Notes under the pieces: model-generated
What the model was told of the DNA's origin: nothing
What the model saw: only the letters and a program-made list of their open reading frames with translations
Databases searched by the model: none
Source of the DNA: Camellia lanceoleosa
Lineage: Eukaryota > Streptophyta > Magnoliopsida > Ericales > Theaceae
Reading direction: 5' to 3'
NCBI GenBank assembly: GCA_025200525.1
Contig: CM045758.1
Span: 8,862,580 to 8,926,579, forward strand
DNA length: 64,000 nucleotides
Made by a program: the position numbers and the translations under genes
Shown: positions 33,483-44,258 of the stretch, one piece after another
Layout: each line of letters starts with the position of its first letter
How positions within the stretch are numbered: the first letter of the stretch is position 1

Positions 33483-34264
33483 GGACAAAAAACATGGGCT
33501 GCCAAAAAGAAAAGTGGCCGGTGGGTGTTTAGGAAGTCCAAATGTAGCCGTTCAAGTGTCCAAATTGAAGCCCCGGAAGTTATCTTTCCAATGGCACAAA
33601 CATTGCATCAAAATTACTCCTGTGAAAAAAGTTATGCCCGTTTCCGTGAAACCGCACAGATTCGGTCCCAACCGGAGTGATACCCTAATTCAATCAACGA
33701 TATCTCCCCCATCCGGAATTCGATTTAGGAGATTCTTGAGTGCAAAATGAAGCCCCGGGAGTAAGATTTCCAACGGTGGTGGCCTCATAGCTTGATTCCA
33801 AGTATCCAAATGAATAGTCCCGATTCGGCAAGGGCTGCTCGACTTTCTTTTAACGGTTCATGTCCATTTTCTCCCCCGACTGGATTTCTTCCCTCTTCTC
33901 TTCTTTTCTTCGACTTCAAACCCCTAAGTAAGGTGTTTTGAAAGATTTTTCAAATATTTCATCTCTCTTTCATTCATTTCCACTTTGTCCTTGCTCGGTT
34001 TACCGAAAAGCGCAATTTTTGACAAAATGAGAGCCTCGGAACATCGCAGAAACTTTATTTCAAAAATGTTTTGAAAGAGAGGGTTTTAAGGTCTAAAAAC
34101 CATTCAAAATAGCTTTGGTCCAAAATGGGGCATGAAGTTGGGATTTGTTCCTCTCTCTTTGCCGAAGAAATTGCACCTTTCCCCTGCACAACTTTCTCCA
34201 CCATGTAAACCATCAGTCGCGTCGAAGTCTTATGGACGGTCAAAAATGGGGTGTCTACACCGAT

Positions 34265-34500
34265 GCATCAAAGATTGAATGTCATTACACCTCACTCTAT
34301 AATTTAAATCGCTCCCAAACCAGACAGCTCTAACCCAATCACATCCAAATGTTCAACTGATTCCACAGCTTCATTACAGATTGAGTCGTAATTGGTGGCA
34401 GCACACTTTCTTTTGAAAAGATTATCTTTGGACATAAGTCCATTTTTGCACACCCTCCACCAGAAATGGCGATTTTTTGGGGAAAAAAATTAAATAGATA
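34265..34500 (-). pseudogene. LINE remnant, zf-RVT half (5' part)
   Basis: In the minus strand, with one frameshift, the segment encodes WWRVCKNGLMSKDNLFKRK, then an ESVEH motif and SDLNYRVRCNDIQSLMHR. This is the zinc-binding region before the RNase H of plant LINEs. Taking out the solo LTR and one CCGAT copy rejoins this frame to the RNase H half at 29925 without a break. The LINE is 5'-truncated near 34500. Confidence 0.7.
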
Positions 34501-34979
34501 AGGTAAAAAATGAATACATATCAAAATAAATTGAACAAATAGATATTAAATTGAACATATACGGGGGAAAATTCAACAAATAGATATAAACTTGAATACA
34601 TAGTCAAACAAATTAGAACAGATAGAAAATAATTTGAACAAATAGATATAATTTGAACAGATAGTAAAAAAAGTGAACAAATAAAAAAAATCAACAAATA
34701 AATTAAAGAACAAAATTAGAAATAAAATGTTTTCGAAAACCAACAAAATAACTTCTCATCTAACTATTTTATAAAGGTGGATTTCTCTACCAACAAAATT
34801 TTTTTATTGAAATTAATGCCTTAGATAATTGTTACGATGAATTTTTTAATAATTTTTTCAAAATTAATTTAACTAAAAAAATTACTAAAAAATAAAATAA
34901 ACAAAACAAAACAAAACAAAAGGCAAATCGAAACGTTACTCCAAAGCCCAAACATCAACTCTAGTCTTCTAGTAGATAG
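34500..34979. other. AT-rich spacer with GAACAAATAGATAT repeats
   Basis: Irregular tandem copies of TTGAACAAATAGATATAA-like words fill 34510-34700. The rest is AT-rich without ORFs. Confidence 0.6.
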
Positions 34980-34987
34980 ATATTTAT

Positions 34988-35280
34988 TAGGGGTGTAAAC
35001 CCGACCCATGTCGTGTTTTGCGGGCTCCCTTCAAAATTTGGGCCTAGTTGAGCTGGCCCACAGACTAGAAAATTAGGCCCAGGCCCAGGCCTAGGGAATA
35101 TTCGGCCCTTAGGCAAGCCGATGGGCCAGGTAGAGCCGGGCTTTAAAATAATGGCCCAAGCCTAGGGTCTTAGGTTGGTCTCTGGCTCGGGTCCAAACGA
35201 GCCTAAACAGACCGAGCTCACTCTAGGTAGCGGATGGGTTTTGGGCCGCCCATAGCCTGCAAGCTATTTTTACACTCCTA
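34988..35280. mobile_element. hAT-type MITE, GGCC-rich (copy 2), perfect 8-bp duplication
   Basis: TAGGGGTGTAAA at the left and TTTACACTCCTA at the right are terminal inverted repeats with one mismatch. They are flanked by identical octamers ATATTTAT (34980-34987 and 35281-35288), as expected for hAT elements. The 293-bp interior is full of GGGCC/GGCCC words, similar to the element at 27202-27585. No coding capacity. Confidence 0.85.
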
Positions 35281-35288
35281 ATATTTAT

Positions 35289-36209
35289 GTACATCCACTC
35301 ATTCTTTTTGCTCACGAAAGGAGATGTATCCATGCGTTCCACCAAAATAACTACGTTCTTTTATTATTTGCCAGAAAAACTATGATACAAGCATATACAA
35401 GATACGTATCATATGCACCTTATAAAAAAACAAAAAATGGTATAAATTTTTATTTTTTAAGTTATAAGTATTAAAAAAAAAAGTCATAATCAAACTGAAT
35501 ATGAGACATAACCAAACATCTCAAAATAGAATAAAACTATATGCACTAATTGGTAGACCAATTAGTATATTAACAGATGATGTGACATAAATTTAAAGGT
35601 TTTGAGTTTTTGGTAGTTTATATAATAGATGGGGTCCATAATTTTGAAGTGAAAATGTCGTAACATATATTGGTACACTAATTGGTATACCAATTAGTGC
35701 GCGTAGCACCATTGCTCAAAATAATATCATAACTAAAAAAGAAAATGACATAATTAAAGATAAATATGGTATGAAGTGTGTATTGTAGAATTTCCCATTA
35801 TTTGCTTCTTAAGTACTTGATGTGTTTGTCTTTGTTTAAACAAATTTTATTTTTTACGAAAAATTCTAAAATAGTCTTGGAATACTACATGATTATACTT
35901 TCTTACCAATCACCATTTATTATATCTCTTTATATTTCTCAATCACCCAACACAAATAATTAATACCTCACATTCTCCATCAATTATACTATCATATAAT
36001 ATCACGTGACCGTACTCTCAAATTACTGAATAATCATTCATTTCTTACTTATTCGGATTGGGCATCAATCAAATAATTATAATTTACAACTCAAATAAAT
36101 AATTAAAATTTTATTTAAAAAATAATTTAATTAACATTCTTAGACTTTGTTTAGGAAGAGCTAAAATAGCCTGACTTTTTGACTATTTTAGCCTGGTTTT
36201 TTTTAGCCT
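35289..36209. other. AT-rich spacer containing a small MITE
   Basis: At 35543-35700 a 158-bp unit has terminal inverted repeats of about 24 bp (GCACTAATTGGTAGACCAAT at the left; its complement with one or two changes at the right). Each arm is itself palindromic around TTGGT-ACCAA. Nothing else is recognisable. Confidence 0.6.
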
Positions 36210-36363
36210 CGTTTGGTTTTTATCTTTAGTTTTTTTTTTTTTTTTGACTTTTGTGAGAGAAAAAATATAATAATTATGGTTTAGATGTAACATTTTGTCT
36301 TATTGATTTATGTAGTTAATTTTGTCTTTTGTGCTTTTTTAGGTAAAAAGCCAAAACCAAACG
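36210..36363. mobile_element. Small inverted-repeat element, 154 bp
   Basis: CGTTTGGTTTT at the left and AAAACCAAACG at the right are perfect 11-bp inverted repeats around a T-rich core. No target duplication was identified, so the family is uncertain. Confidence 0.45.
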
Positions 36364-36444
36364 TATTTCAATTAAGTTTTGTTTAGGATCGACAAATCTA
36401 AATACAATTCAAAAATGGACATTTAAAAAAAAAATAAAATTATT

Positions 36445-36870
36445 CAGTGTATTTGGTTTGAGTTTTCTGGATAAATTTTTTGAAAATTGACTTTTTTGGT
36501 TTTTCTGTATTTTTTTTTTGTTTTTGTTTTTAGTGAATATTTTTTAAATTTTAAACATTTTTTTTTTACTTTTTTAGATGCACCTTACTTAGATGTATCT
36601 AAAAAGTAAAAAATTTATAAAAAATATTTTTAAAAATTAATTAATATATAAAAATATAAAAAAATATATTGAATTCTTGTATTTTTTTATATTTTTGGTA
36701 TTTAGTGAATTTTTAAAAAAATTTTACAATTTTTTTTTTAACTTTTTAGGTGTATTTATGTTAGGTGTGTCGAAAAAGTAAAAAAATTGCTTAAAATATT
36801 AAAAAAAATTCAGTAAAAATAATAAAATACGAAAAATAAAAAAATAAAATTTTCTGAAAAGTATTTTTAA
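36445..36870. mobile_element. Two-arm AT-rich MITE (copy 1)
   Basis: The left end CAGTGTATTTGGTTTGAGTT matches the left end of the element at 37380. An internal fold pairs TTTTTTAGATGCACC-like and GATGTATCTAAAAAGTAAAA words. The right end is degraded. The interior shares TTATGTTAGGTGTGTC with the copy at 37380. Confidence 0.55.
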
Positions 36871-37379
36871 AAAAGTAAAAACAAGCAATATTTTCTTGAA
36901 AACAATAAATCTACCGTTGATTGATAATGATTACATTCCAATTAAAAAAATGAAAATTACATGTCATAGGAGTTTTCAAAAGTTAATTATAAAATTATGA
37001 AAACGTTTATGATTCTTTACTTTTAAATGTTGGTAAAATTTATCACTAAACTAAAATTATTTTTTCAAAAATTTACTGAAGTGAAATTTCTCCTAAAAAA
37101 ACAAAATACTTTTTTTTTCAAAAAAAAAAAAAGGAGTAAGTGGTTTTTAAAATATATGTGATTGTGTATTAATTAATAAAGTTGGGTATGCATTGAAATT
37201 AGACGAGCTCATGATTGTTTTAAGAATTTAGTGGGTGACGTGACTCCAGTGACGGAGTCAAAAAAAAAAATAAATCAAAGAAGGTATTTTTTAATCACAA
37301 TATTAAAAATATTTATAAAAATATCATATAAATTTTTATAATTGACTTCGAAAAAGATAAAAAAAAATAAAATAATAAT

Positions 37380-37789
37380 CAGTGTGCTTTGTTTGAATTT
37401 TTTGAATTAAGTTTTTTATTTTTTATTATATTATATTTTATTTGTTTTTAGTGAATATTTTTAAAACTTTAAGTTTTTTTTTTAGATGCATGATGTATCT
37501 AAAAAAAATAAAATATTTGTGAAAAAATATTTTAAAAATTAATAAATATATAAAAATATGAAAAATGTACTAATTTTTTGCATTTTAAAATTTTTTTTGG
37601 TATTTACTGGATTTTTAAAGATTTTTTTCACAAAAATTATACTTTTTAAAGATATTTATGTTAGGTGTGTCTAAAAATTAAAAAATTTGCTTAAAATATT
37701 AAAAAAATTTAATAAAAACAAAAAAATATGAAAAACAAAAACATAAAAAAATTTTAAAAGTGTTTTTAGAAAACTCAAACCAAACAAAG
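37380..37789. mobile_element. Two-arm AT-rich MITE (copy 2)
   Basis: CAGTGTGCTTTGTTTGAATT at the left is inverted at the right as AAACTCAAACCAAACAAAG. Internal landmarks (GATGTATCTAAAAA, TTATGTTAGGTGTGTCTAAA) occur in the same order as in the copy at 36445. Confidence 0.6.
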
Positions 37790-38725
37790 TAAATATGTTA
37801 TTTGTAATTAGTATATCATAGACAACATTAAAAAAAGTCAGAGATATAAAGTTTTAAAATAAATTATATAATGATAAAGAAATTTTTTTATACAAAATAT
37901 GCATAAAAATTCAATATAATAGTCATACCACGCAATTATTGATATGTGATATTACCAACCAATAATAAAGAAATACATGGAGAATGAACCTTGCATATTA
38001 AATGTAATTAACAATTCAATAAATTTTATATTTTCATTGAGATTAATTATATTTGCATATCAATAATGATAGAGATCACCATTATATTAAAATTTTCATA
38101 GATAATAATATCGTAGTCTCTTTATTTTTAATCAAAATAATCATTATTGTTCTTATAATTTTAAATATATCATTGACATTTCACTCTAAATAATATTTTT
38201 ATAAATTTTTTTATATAAAATATTTTATTTATGTTTAAACAAAAAAAAAAAAATCAAAACTCAAGAGATACACGTGATGCTCTGGGCCCACCTTCCCTCC
38301 GCCGCTGCGTGACCCTATGTCGTTTGAAAATAAGAAAATTGTTTAAGAGCTCTAAAATAATGAGCTCTAATAGTTTTAAAAATACTGTAGCCCTAATTGA
38401 TGTGATATTTTACTCTTTATTTTTTTTAAAAAAAATTTCAACACTGCCAGTTCATTAGAACTGGCTTAGTAATACCTTTTTAATAGTATGTAGCACCACT
38501 GTTGAAAATAATTAATATACTTTGTATTCTTTTTTTCTATTTTAGGTACGTTTTATGAAAGTGAGAAATTACATTGGAATGATAATCCAAAAAATTTATA
38601 TAAATACCTATTCCTTCTCTTAAATTAAGAAATAGACATTTTATTTCATTATAAAATTTAAATATTATTTTATTTCTTTTAATATATTTTTTTATTAGAT
38701 GGGTTTCTTTCTAGTCTATAATTGG
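37790..38725. other. AT-rich spacer
   Basis: Very AT-rich with poly(A) and poly(T) runs. I see no gene, RNA or delimited repeat. Confidence 0.6.
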
Positions 38726-39094
38726 ACTTTTCTCTAGTCCAATTATGAACTGGAGAGGTGTTATTTGGCTCAATGGGTCTAATTTTGGCTCTCGCTGTCC
38801 AATTGTTCATATTTTAAAATTCGTTGAATATAACATTTTTGTAAAAAATAAAGTCGATCAAATAACAACACTCACGTGTCTGGATTAATTTTTTATGAAA
38901 AAAATGAACAGTGATAAAATAAACGATTTATACAAAATTAATATGTATATACGATTATCGTTATCTGATCGATTTCAGTTTTTTTAAGGATAATATATTC
39001 AATGAATTTTAAAATATGAATAATTTAAATTATCAAAACGGAATCTAAAATTGAGTTCATTGAACGGAACAACACTCGTAGACCGGAGAAAAGT
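38726..39094. mobile_element. Fold-back MITE related to that at 40102
   Basis: The arms are inverted copies: TTCATATTTTAAAATTCGTT at about 38811 pairs with its near-complement at about 39003-39024, and ACTTTTCTC at the left end pairs with GAGAAAAGT at the right. The order of words in the arms (two AGTCCAAT-like blocks, GGTGTTATTTGGGCT-like, GTTGAATAT, TGTAAAAAAT) parallels the 40102 element. No clear duplication. Confidence 0.55.
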
Positions 39095-40092
39095 TAGTTT
39101 TTTTTTTTTTTTAGTAATGTTAAGAATCATGAAAAAAATGTCGTAAAGATAACTATGAAAGATTTTCCACATTTAGATTACACATACTAATAAAACACTA
39201 CACACTAATCAAATGATGAAAAATCTTCATAATACATTTCATGATTTTTTTTTATGATCCATAATATTATTTTTTTTAATACATATACTAACGCTAATTG
39301 TCAGTATTTTTCATGAAAAAATACACTGAAGGGATGGGGCCTAGTCTGTTTGGTACAGATTGCGCCGTTGCTGCTACGACATTTCTTTGCTTTGTGAGAA
39401 AACACCGCGTCAATTATTGGGCCACCGTTGTCTTTTTTATTTTTTTTTGAAATCACACTAATTTTTCTAGTGAAAGTATATTTTTGGGCCACCGCGTCAA
39501 AATGTCAATTTGGGCCACCGCGTCAATATATTTTTAATTTATATAATATTTAACTTTTTTTTTATTAATAATTTGTAAATTATATAAATATTTAAAAAAT
39601 TAAATTTATTTGTTAAATATGTGTCAATTGATAAAAAAAATAATAATAAAAATAAATTTTCATTTTTTGTGTTAAATATTTTTTTTAATTTCGGGAGTGA
39701 ATGTGTAGCTTAATGGTGTAATTAAAATTAGGAGAAATTACACACACATAAAAAATAAATAAATCAGAATTTGATCCATATAATAAATTAAACTCTAAAT
39801 TTTTTAATTTTATCAATTTAAATCATAAATTTTTAATTTATTATCAATTTAAATTATTTATCTAATTTTATTAGGTATGATTGACAGAAAATGGGTATAG
39901 TTGCTGCCACTTTCAACTTTCTCTCTGTATATTTGCTAACTCGAACCAAACACCCATGTTATACATTTTTATGTTGTGTGTTATTTATTTATTTTTTATT
40001 TTTTTGTGTAAATGTTACATATTTTTTTTAATAGAGTTGCAACAAATTATAATTTAAAATTAAAATTACATATTTTGTGATAATATTACGTA
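39095..40092. other. AT-rich spacer with GGGCCACCGCGTCAA repeats
   Basis: GGGCCACCG occurs three times (39419, 39485 and 39511). The rest is AT-rich. No gene is supported. Confidence 0.55.
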
Positions 40093-40101
40093 TTTTTGTA
40101 A

Positions 40102-40497
40102 GTGCAGCTTCCTTCCAGTCCATGATCGGATTGAAGGGTGTTGTTGGGCTTGTAGAGGCCCACCACGAATCTTGTTTCGATAATTTGAGCCGTTGAATAT
40201 GTAGAGAACATCGAGTACTATATGTCTGTAAAAAATCACATTGATCGAATATCAATAGCTATCTCATCGGAACAAAATTCTGTCAACCGTTTATTTTTTT
40301 ACCGTCCTTTTTTTATACAAAATTGATTTGATCACATAGCTATCGATATCCGACCGACGTAATTTTTTACAGACATATAATACTCGACGAGTTCTATATA
40401 TTGAACGGTTCGAATTATCGAAACAGGATCCGTGGTGAGTCCACACGGGCCCAACATCACCCTCTAGCCCGATCACGACTGGAGGGAAGCTAGACCT
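40102..40497. mobile_element. Long-arm fold-back MITE, Mutator-like (9-bp duplication)
   Basis: Arms of about 150 bp are inverted relative to each other. CTTCCTTCCAGTCCATGATC pairs with GATCACGACTGGAGGGAAG. Further in, the GATAATTTGAGCCGTTGAAT block pairs with its complement and a TGTAAAAAATCAC block with GTAATTTTTTACAG. The 9-mer TTTTTGTAA flanks both ends (40093-40101 and 40498-40506), as for Mutator-like elements. No coding capacity. Confidence 0.75.
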
Positions 40498-42074
40498 TTT
40501 TTGTAATAATGTTATATACTTTTTTATTATAAGATATTTGGATAAAAAAATACTTGATATTACCACAAAAATAAATAATATTACCATAAAATACGTAACA
40601 TCAAACCACAAATTATTAGAACTCTATACACAAAAAAAAAAAAAAAAAAAACTACGAAATAGTTGGGTTGGCTTTTTGGCCTGGCTGCTTTCTTTGCCAG
40701 TTATGCTTTTACTATGAAAGAGAATGTGCCAAAGTTCTGGGTCACCGTTGAATTCTTCAAGATTTTAAGATTTTGGTTGATGTAGATTTCAAGCTTCTGG
40801 TTGATGTTGCCGTATGGTCTTTCTTTAATTCCCCTAATTATAATATTGTTTGTGGTCAAGATTATTCTTTCAATCTTTCACAAATTAAACCAAACCGGTC
40901 TCAAGGCAAATAAATGAAAATTTGTGAGTGTACATATTTTAATTACAAAATCAGACACAACCATTTCATGCTCTCTATCTCATCTTTACTGAGGATCTTG
41001 CTATATCACATGGGGCAAGGGGAAGGGGAAGGGGAAAGAATAAAAAAGTATGTCATGTTAAATGTGTCATTGTTTTAAAATATGTGTATCCTTAAAAAAA
41101 GTATAGAATAATACTTTGTAACTAAAAAAAAGTTGGCCTGAAGTGACTCGAATATCCAAAACGACGTTGTTTTGGGTATTCATTTTTTTCTTTTCTTGCT
41201 TTCGAATACAGACATCAGAAAGATGAGAGAGGGAAGAGAAGAGAGAGAGAAGGAGAAAAGATGGAGAGAAAGATAAGGAAGACAAGGAGGAGGAGAAGGA
41301 GAATGAGAAAAGATGGAGAGGAGGAAGAAGAGAAGAAGACGGTGATGGCAGTGATCGGTGTTGGCGGAGGAAGAAGAGAAAGAAGATCTGTGTATGTATC
41401 TATGTATACACACACAGGAGACGGTGATGGTGGCGTCTCTCTCTCTACCGGTGGCGGCACCGGTAGGTATCGCCGTCCGAATCTACAAATTTGCTGGTGT
41501 GTCTCTCGTCTCTTTCAGATTTTTTATTTTTTATTTTTTTTATTTTTTTTTCCCTAGTAGATTTGGATCTGAAGATGAAGGAAAAGGAGAAGAAAAAAAA
41601 AATTTGTTGATGATTGTTGGTTGTTGTTGATGATGATGTTGTGTTGTTGAATTATTATTATTATTTAGATTCTATAGTTTATTTATTTATTTATTTATTT
41701 ATTTTGTGTGATTGTTGGTTGTTGTTGATGAATGTGTTGTTGTTGTTGTTGATGTTGATGTTGATGCTCTCTCTCTCTATCTCTTCTTTCTTTTTCTTCT
41801 TCTTCATCTTTACCTCTGCTCCAGAGAGAAAAGAGGAAAAAAAAAATCCAAAAATGATGTCGTTTTGGAACTTGGGGCATTCAAGCCTCAGTATTTTCAA
41901 GCTACAAATCGGAAGTGAAAAGTATACTCATTTTTTAAATTTAATGATTTGACAGTGTGTTAAAATATTTAAGTCAAATCTTTTTTTTTTTTTTTCATGT
42001 TTTATGTAATCATCCATCAATTATTTCATTTATATATAATTGGTCTAAAAAGTGAGTTTTCAAAATAGACTTGT
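40498..42074. other. Spacer with an inverted-repeat element holding GA-rich sequence
   Basis: About 41100-41930 has inverted ends: the arm around GGCCTGAAGTGACTCGAATA and CCAAAACGACGT pairs with ATGTCGTTTTGG...GCATTCAAGCC near 41845-41900. The inside is GA-rich on the plus strand, then TTG/ATT-repetitive. ORFs are low-complexity (Arg/Lys/Glu or Leu/Val runs) and not credible genes. It could be a Mutator-like element with a captured gene 5' end. Confidence 0.4.
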
Positions 42075-42079
42075 ATATC

Positions 42080-42713
42080 TGTTAGCACCATAAATCTGCA
42101 AGTTTTATTATTTATATAATTGCAGGACATGTGGCATCCTCTTATTCATTTGGAAGTTAAAAGAAGTTATAGAGATGATGGAGAATATGAAGGACAAAGT
42201 GGATGAGTGAAAGGACACATGGCAAGACAAGAATGAAGATGGAAGAAATGGGTAGTTACTAAGTAGTTATTGCTGTATTTTTTCCTTTATAAATAGCCAT
42301 TAATGGCTATATTGTAATATATCTAGAACTTAAATCAAAGACAATTGATTTCAATATTTCTTGTCATTTTCCTTATCTTAGGAGTAGTTTAACATAGATT
42401 TATATTTCAAAGCATTTATTTTCAGCACTTTCATTTCGAAGCATTTCATGCACTTTCATTTCAAAGCATAGGAGTAGAGGTAAGTAATTATTACTTTGAT
42501 TGTTCACTCAATCGTCTTTCTCCATCTCCCTTTCTTCTTTAATTTTTCTTTTCTCTACACTTTGGCAATTTTGAAGTCCTCTTTGTTGAGGCAAAAGAAC
42601 CGTCAACACAATCGCTTGATAATTTGCTTGAATTTAATCTGTAAGGATTTTTCAATACTTACTGGCACGCTCGCATTTATAATATTTTCCTTCGTTGGAA
42701 AAATAAGCCAACA
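42080..42713 (+). repeat. LTR A, left
   Basis: 634 bp, TG...CA, near-identical to 50943-51574. It holds a TATA-like TTTATAAATAGCC at about 42289 and ends in GCTCGCATTTATAATATTTTCC followed by a short tail. Confidence 0.92.
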
Positions 42714-42743
42714 TTTTTGGCACGCCCGGTGGGACTAATTAAA

Positions 42744-44258
42744 ATGGCTAGACGAAGACGACAAGGAGAAAATGAACGCTTGGAAGAAGGCGTAGAAGGA
42801 GAGGTAGAAATACCTAATCCAGAGGATAATGTGGTAACACATCCTGTGGAAACTCCCATGTTATCCGAACCTATGGTCGAACAGACCAGTACTTCGGGAC
42901 AAGAACCATATGTTCATAATATTGGACGAAGCCAAGGAATTGGACCATCCACTGTTCCATCTATTCAGCCAACCAATCTATGGGATGGCTTAGTAGATGC
43001 TATGGGACAACAATTAATGAACACAATGGAAATGTGGGCAACATCCTTTTTGGATCGAATGAATAACCACCAACCAACAAACACAAGACACACACAGGAA
43101 GTTTTAAATGTCCCTCAGCAAAGATTGGCTAGAGACAAACAGCCTATGCAAGTTAATGGACATTCTAATAGTCAAACTAGTAATCAAAACTATGAAAGAC
43201 CATCACCTCAGTCTTGGTACGAACCCATTTCGAGGCCTATAGCAGGCCAAAATGCCTCGGTACTTAACAATGAAACCACACAAGTTGGTGGATCTGGCCA
43301 AGTACAAGAAACTGGCGTAAGAATGGCTACAAATCACATGTTCGAAGCCATACTTGGCACTAGGGGGTATAATAATCCCTTATTCGAATTTATACCCGGG
43401 GGGTTGGAAGGTTGGCCTGCAAATAGAAGGGACACAACACCTGTCCCAGCACCTTTCGCTGGACCTTTCGCAGGACAGGCTCAAAGGGATTACCCACACC
43501 CCCAACAGCAACCTGCACCACAGGGGCAACCAGTCCCAAATATACCACCTTATGGACCAAGAGGACCGCAAACACAAGTTTGTCTACCAAATCCTGTGTT
43601 TATCCCTCCAGTAATGGTTCAACAGGCACAAAATATGGTCCCTAGAGACCAAATTGTTGATATTGTTAGGGAGATGTGTGGACCGATAGCTCGGGGGGTC
43701 CAGACTCCTGTATATAGAAAACCATACCCAGAATGGGTGGATAGGGTACATGAATACCCAAGGGGGTTCAGGATACCAGACTTTACCCTTTTCTATGGGA
43801 CTGGAAATCAGTCAACAATAAAGCATATTGCTAGGTTTACAGCTCAATGCGGTGAATTTACTAATCATGACTTTATGAAACTAAGATTATTTTCAAATTC
43901 TCTAACTGGAGGAGCGTTTGTATGGTACATCAACCTTACACCTGGCTCCATTCAAAATTGGCAACAAATGAAAGAGGCATTTCATGCCCAGTTCTTCCAA
44001 TCGGAGCCAGAGGTTTCTATGGCAGACTTGGCTAGATTGAGTCAAAGGCCTGAAGAAAACGCTACTCAGTTTGTCGCCAGATTTAAAAGGGCTCGAAATA
44101 AATGTAGAGTCATCCTGCCAGAATCAGAATTTGTAAGATTGGCTCAAAACGGCCTAGAGTTCAAGCTTCGAAAGAAGTTTGACTCAACTGAATTCGAAGA
44201 TTTGGTGGAACTAACCTATAAGGTGTCTAGATCTGAAGCATTACTAGAGGAGGAATAA
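42744..44258 (+). CDS. Gag protein of the composite element, 504 aa
   Basis: The ATG at 42744, 26 bp past the PBS start, opens a basic start (ARRRRQGENERLEEG). A long Gln/Pro/Asn-rich region follows to about residue 310. The conserved gag domain has PYPEWVDRVHEYPRGFRIPD, STIKHIARFTAQCGEF, LRLFSNSLTGGAFVWYINL and NWQQMKEAFHAQFF, followed by ATQFVARFKRARNKC. The ORF is intact and ends SEALLEEE. No zinc knuckle is seen in this ORF. It is likely the capsid precursor. Upstream CTG or ACG in-frame codons were not preferred, because ATG 42744 is in good context. Confidence 0.88.
   Translation: MARRRRQGENERLEEGVEGEVEIPNPEDNVVTHPVETPMLSEPMVEQTSTSGQEPYVHNIGRSQGIGPSTVPSIQPTNLWDGLVDAMGQQLMNTMEMWATSFLDRMNNHQPTNTRHTQEVLNVPQQRLARDKQPMQVNGHSNSQTSNQNYERPSPQSWYEPISRPIAGQNASVLNNETTQVGGSGQVQETGVRMATNHMFEAILGTRGYNNPLFEFIPGGLEGWPANRRDTTPVPAPFAGPFAGQAQRDYPHPQQQPAPQGQPVPNIPPYGPRGPQTQVCLPNPVFIPPVMVQQAQNMVPRDQIVDIVREMCGPIARGVQTPVYRKPYPEWVDRVHEYPRGFRIPDFTLFYGTGNQSTIKHIARFTAQCGEFTNHDFMKLRLFSNSLTGGAFVWYINLTPGSIQNWQQMKEAFHAQFFQSEPEVSMADLARLSQRPEENATQFVARFKRARNKCRVILPESEFVRLAQNGLEFKLRKKFDSTEFEDLVELTYKVSRSEALLEEE

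Larger units (their letters stand above)
29926..34259 (-). mobile_element. Solo LTR of a related Tat-type family, 4334 bp
   Basis: It starts TGTAGACG and ends TCTACA, and is flanked by perfect CCGAT duplications at 29921-29925 and 34260-34264. Its first 1.8 kb closely follows the giant element's LTR, while its U3 beyond 33540 is different and lacks the 161-bp repeat. It keeps the hairpin modules, a minus-strand TATATAA at 33234-33240, a splice donor at 32996-33001, and three GGCCGGCC palindromes at 33403, 33433 and 33473. Loss of the internal region by LTR-LTR recombination is the usual origin of such a structure. Confidence 0.92.

Noticed and set aside
39680..39790. tRNA-like A box (TGTAGCTTAATGG) with a weak B box
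   Set aside because: The B box candidate departs too much from consensus and no A-rich tail or duplication is seen.
41261..41952. Overlapping ORFs on both strands with Arg/Glu or Leu/Ser/Pro runs
   Set aside because: Low-complexity GA- and TTG-rich sequence is open on both strands, with no domain and no conserved start context.
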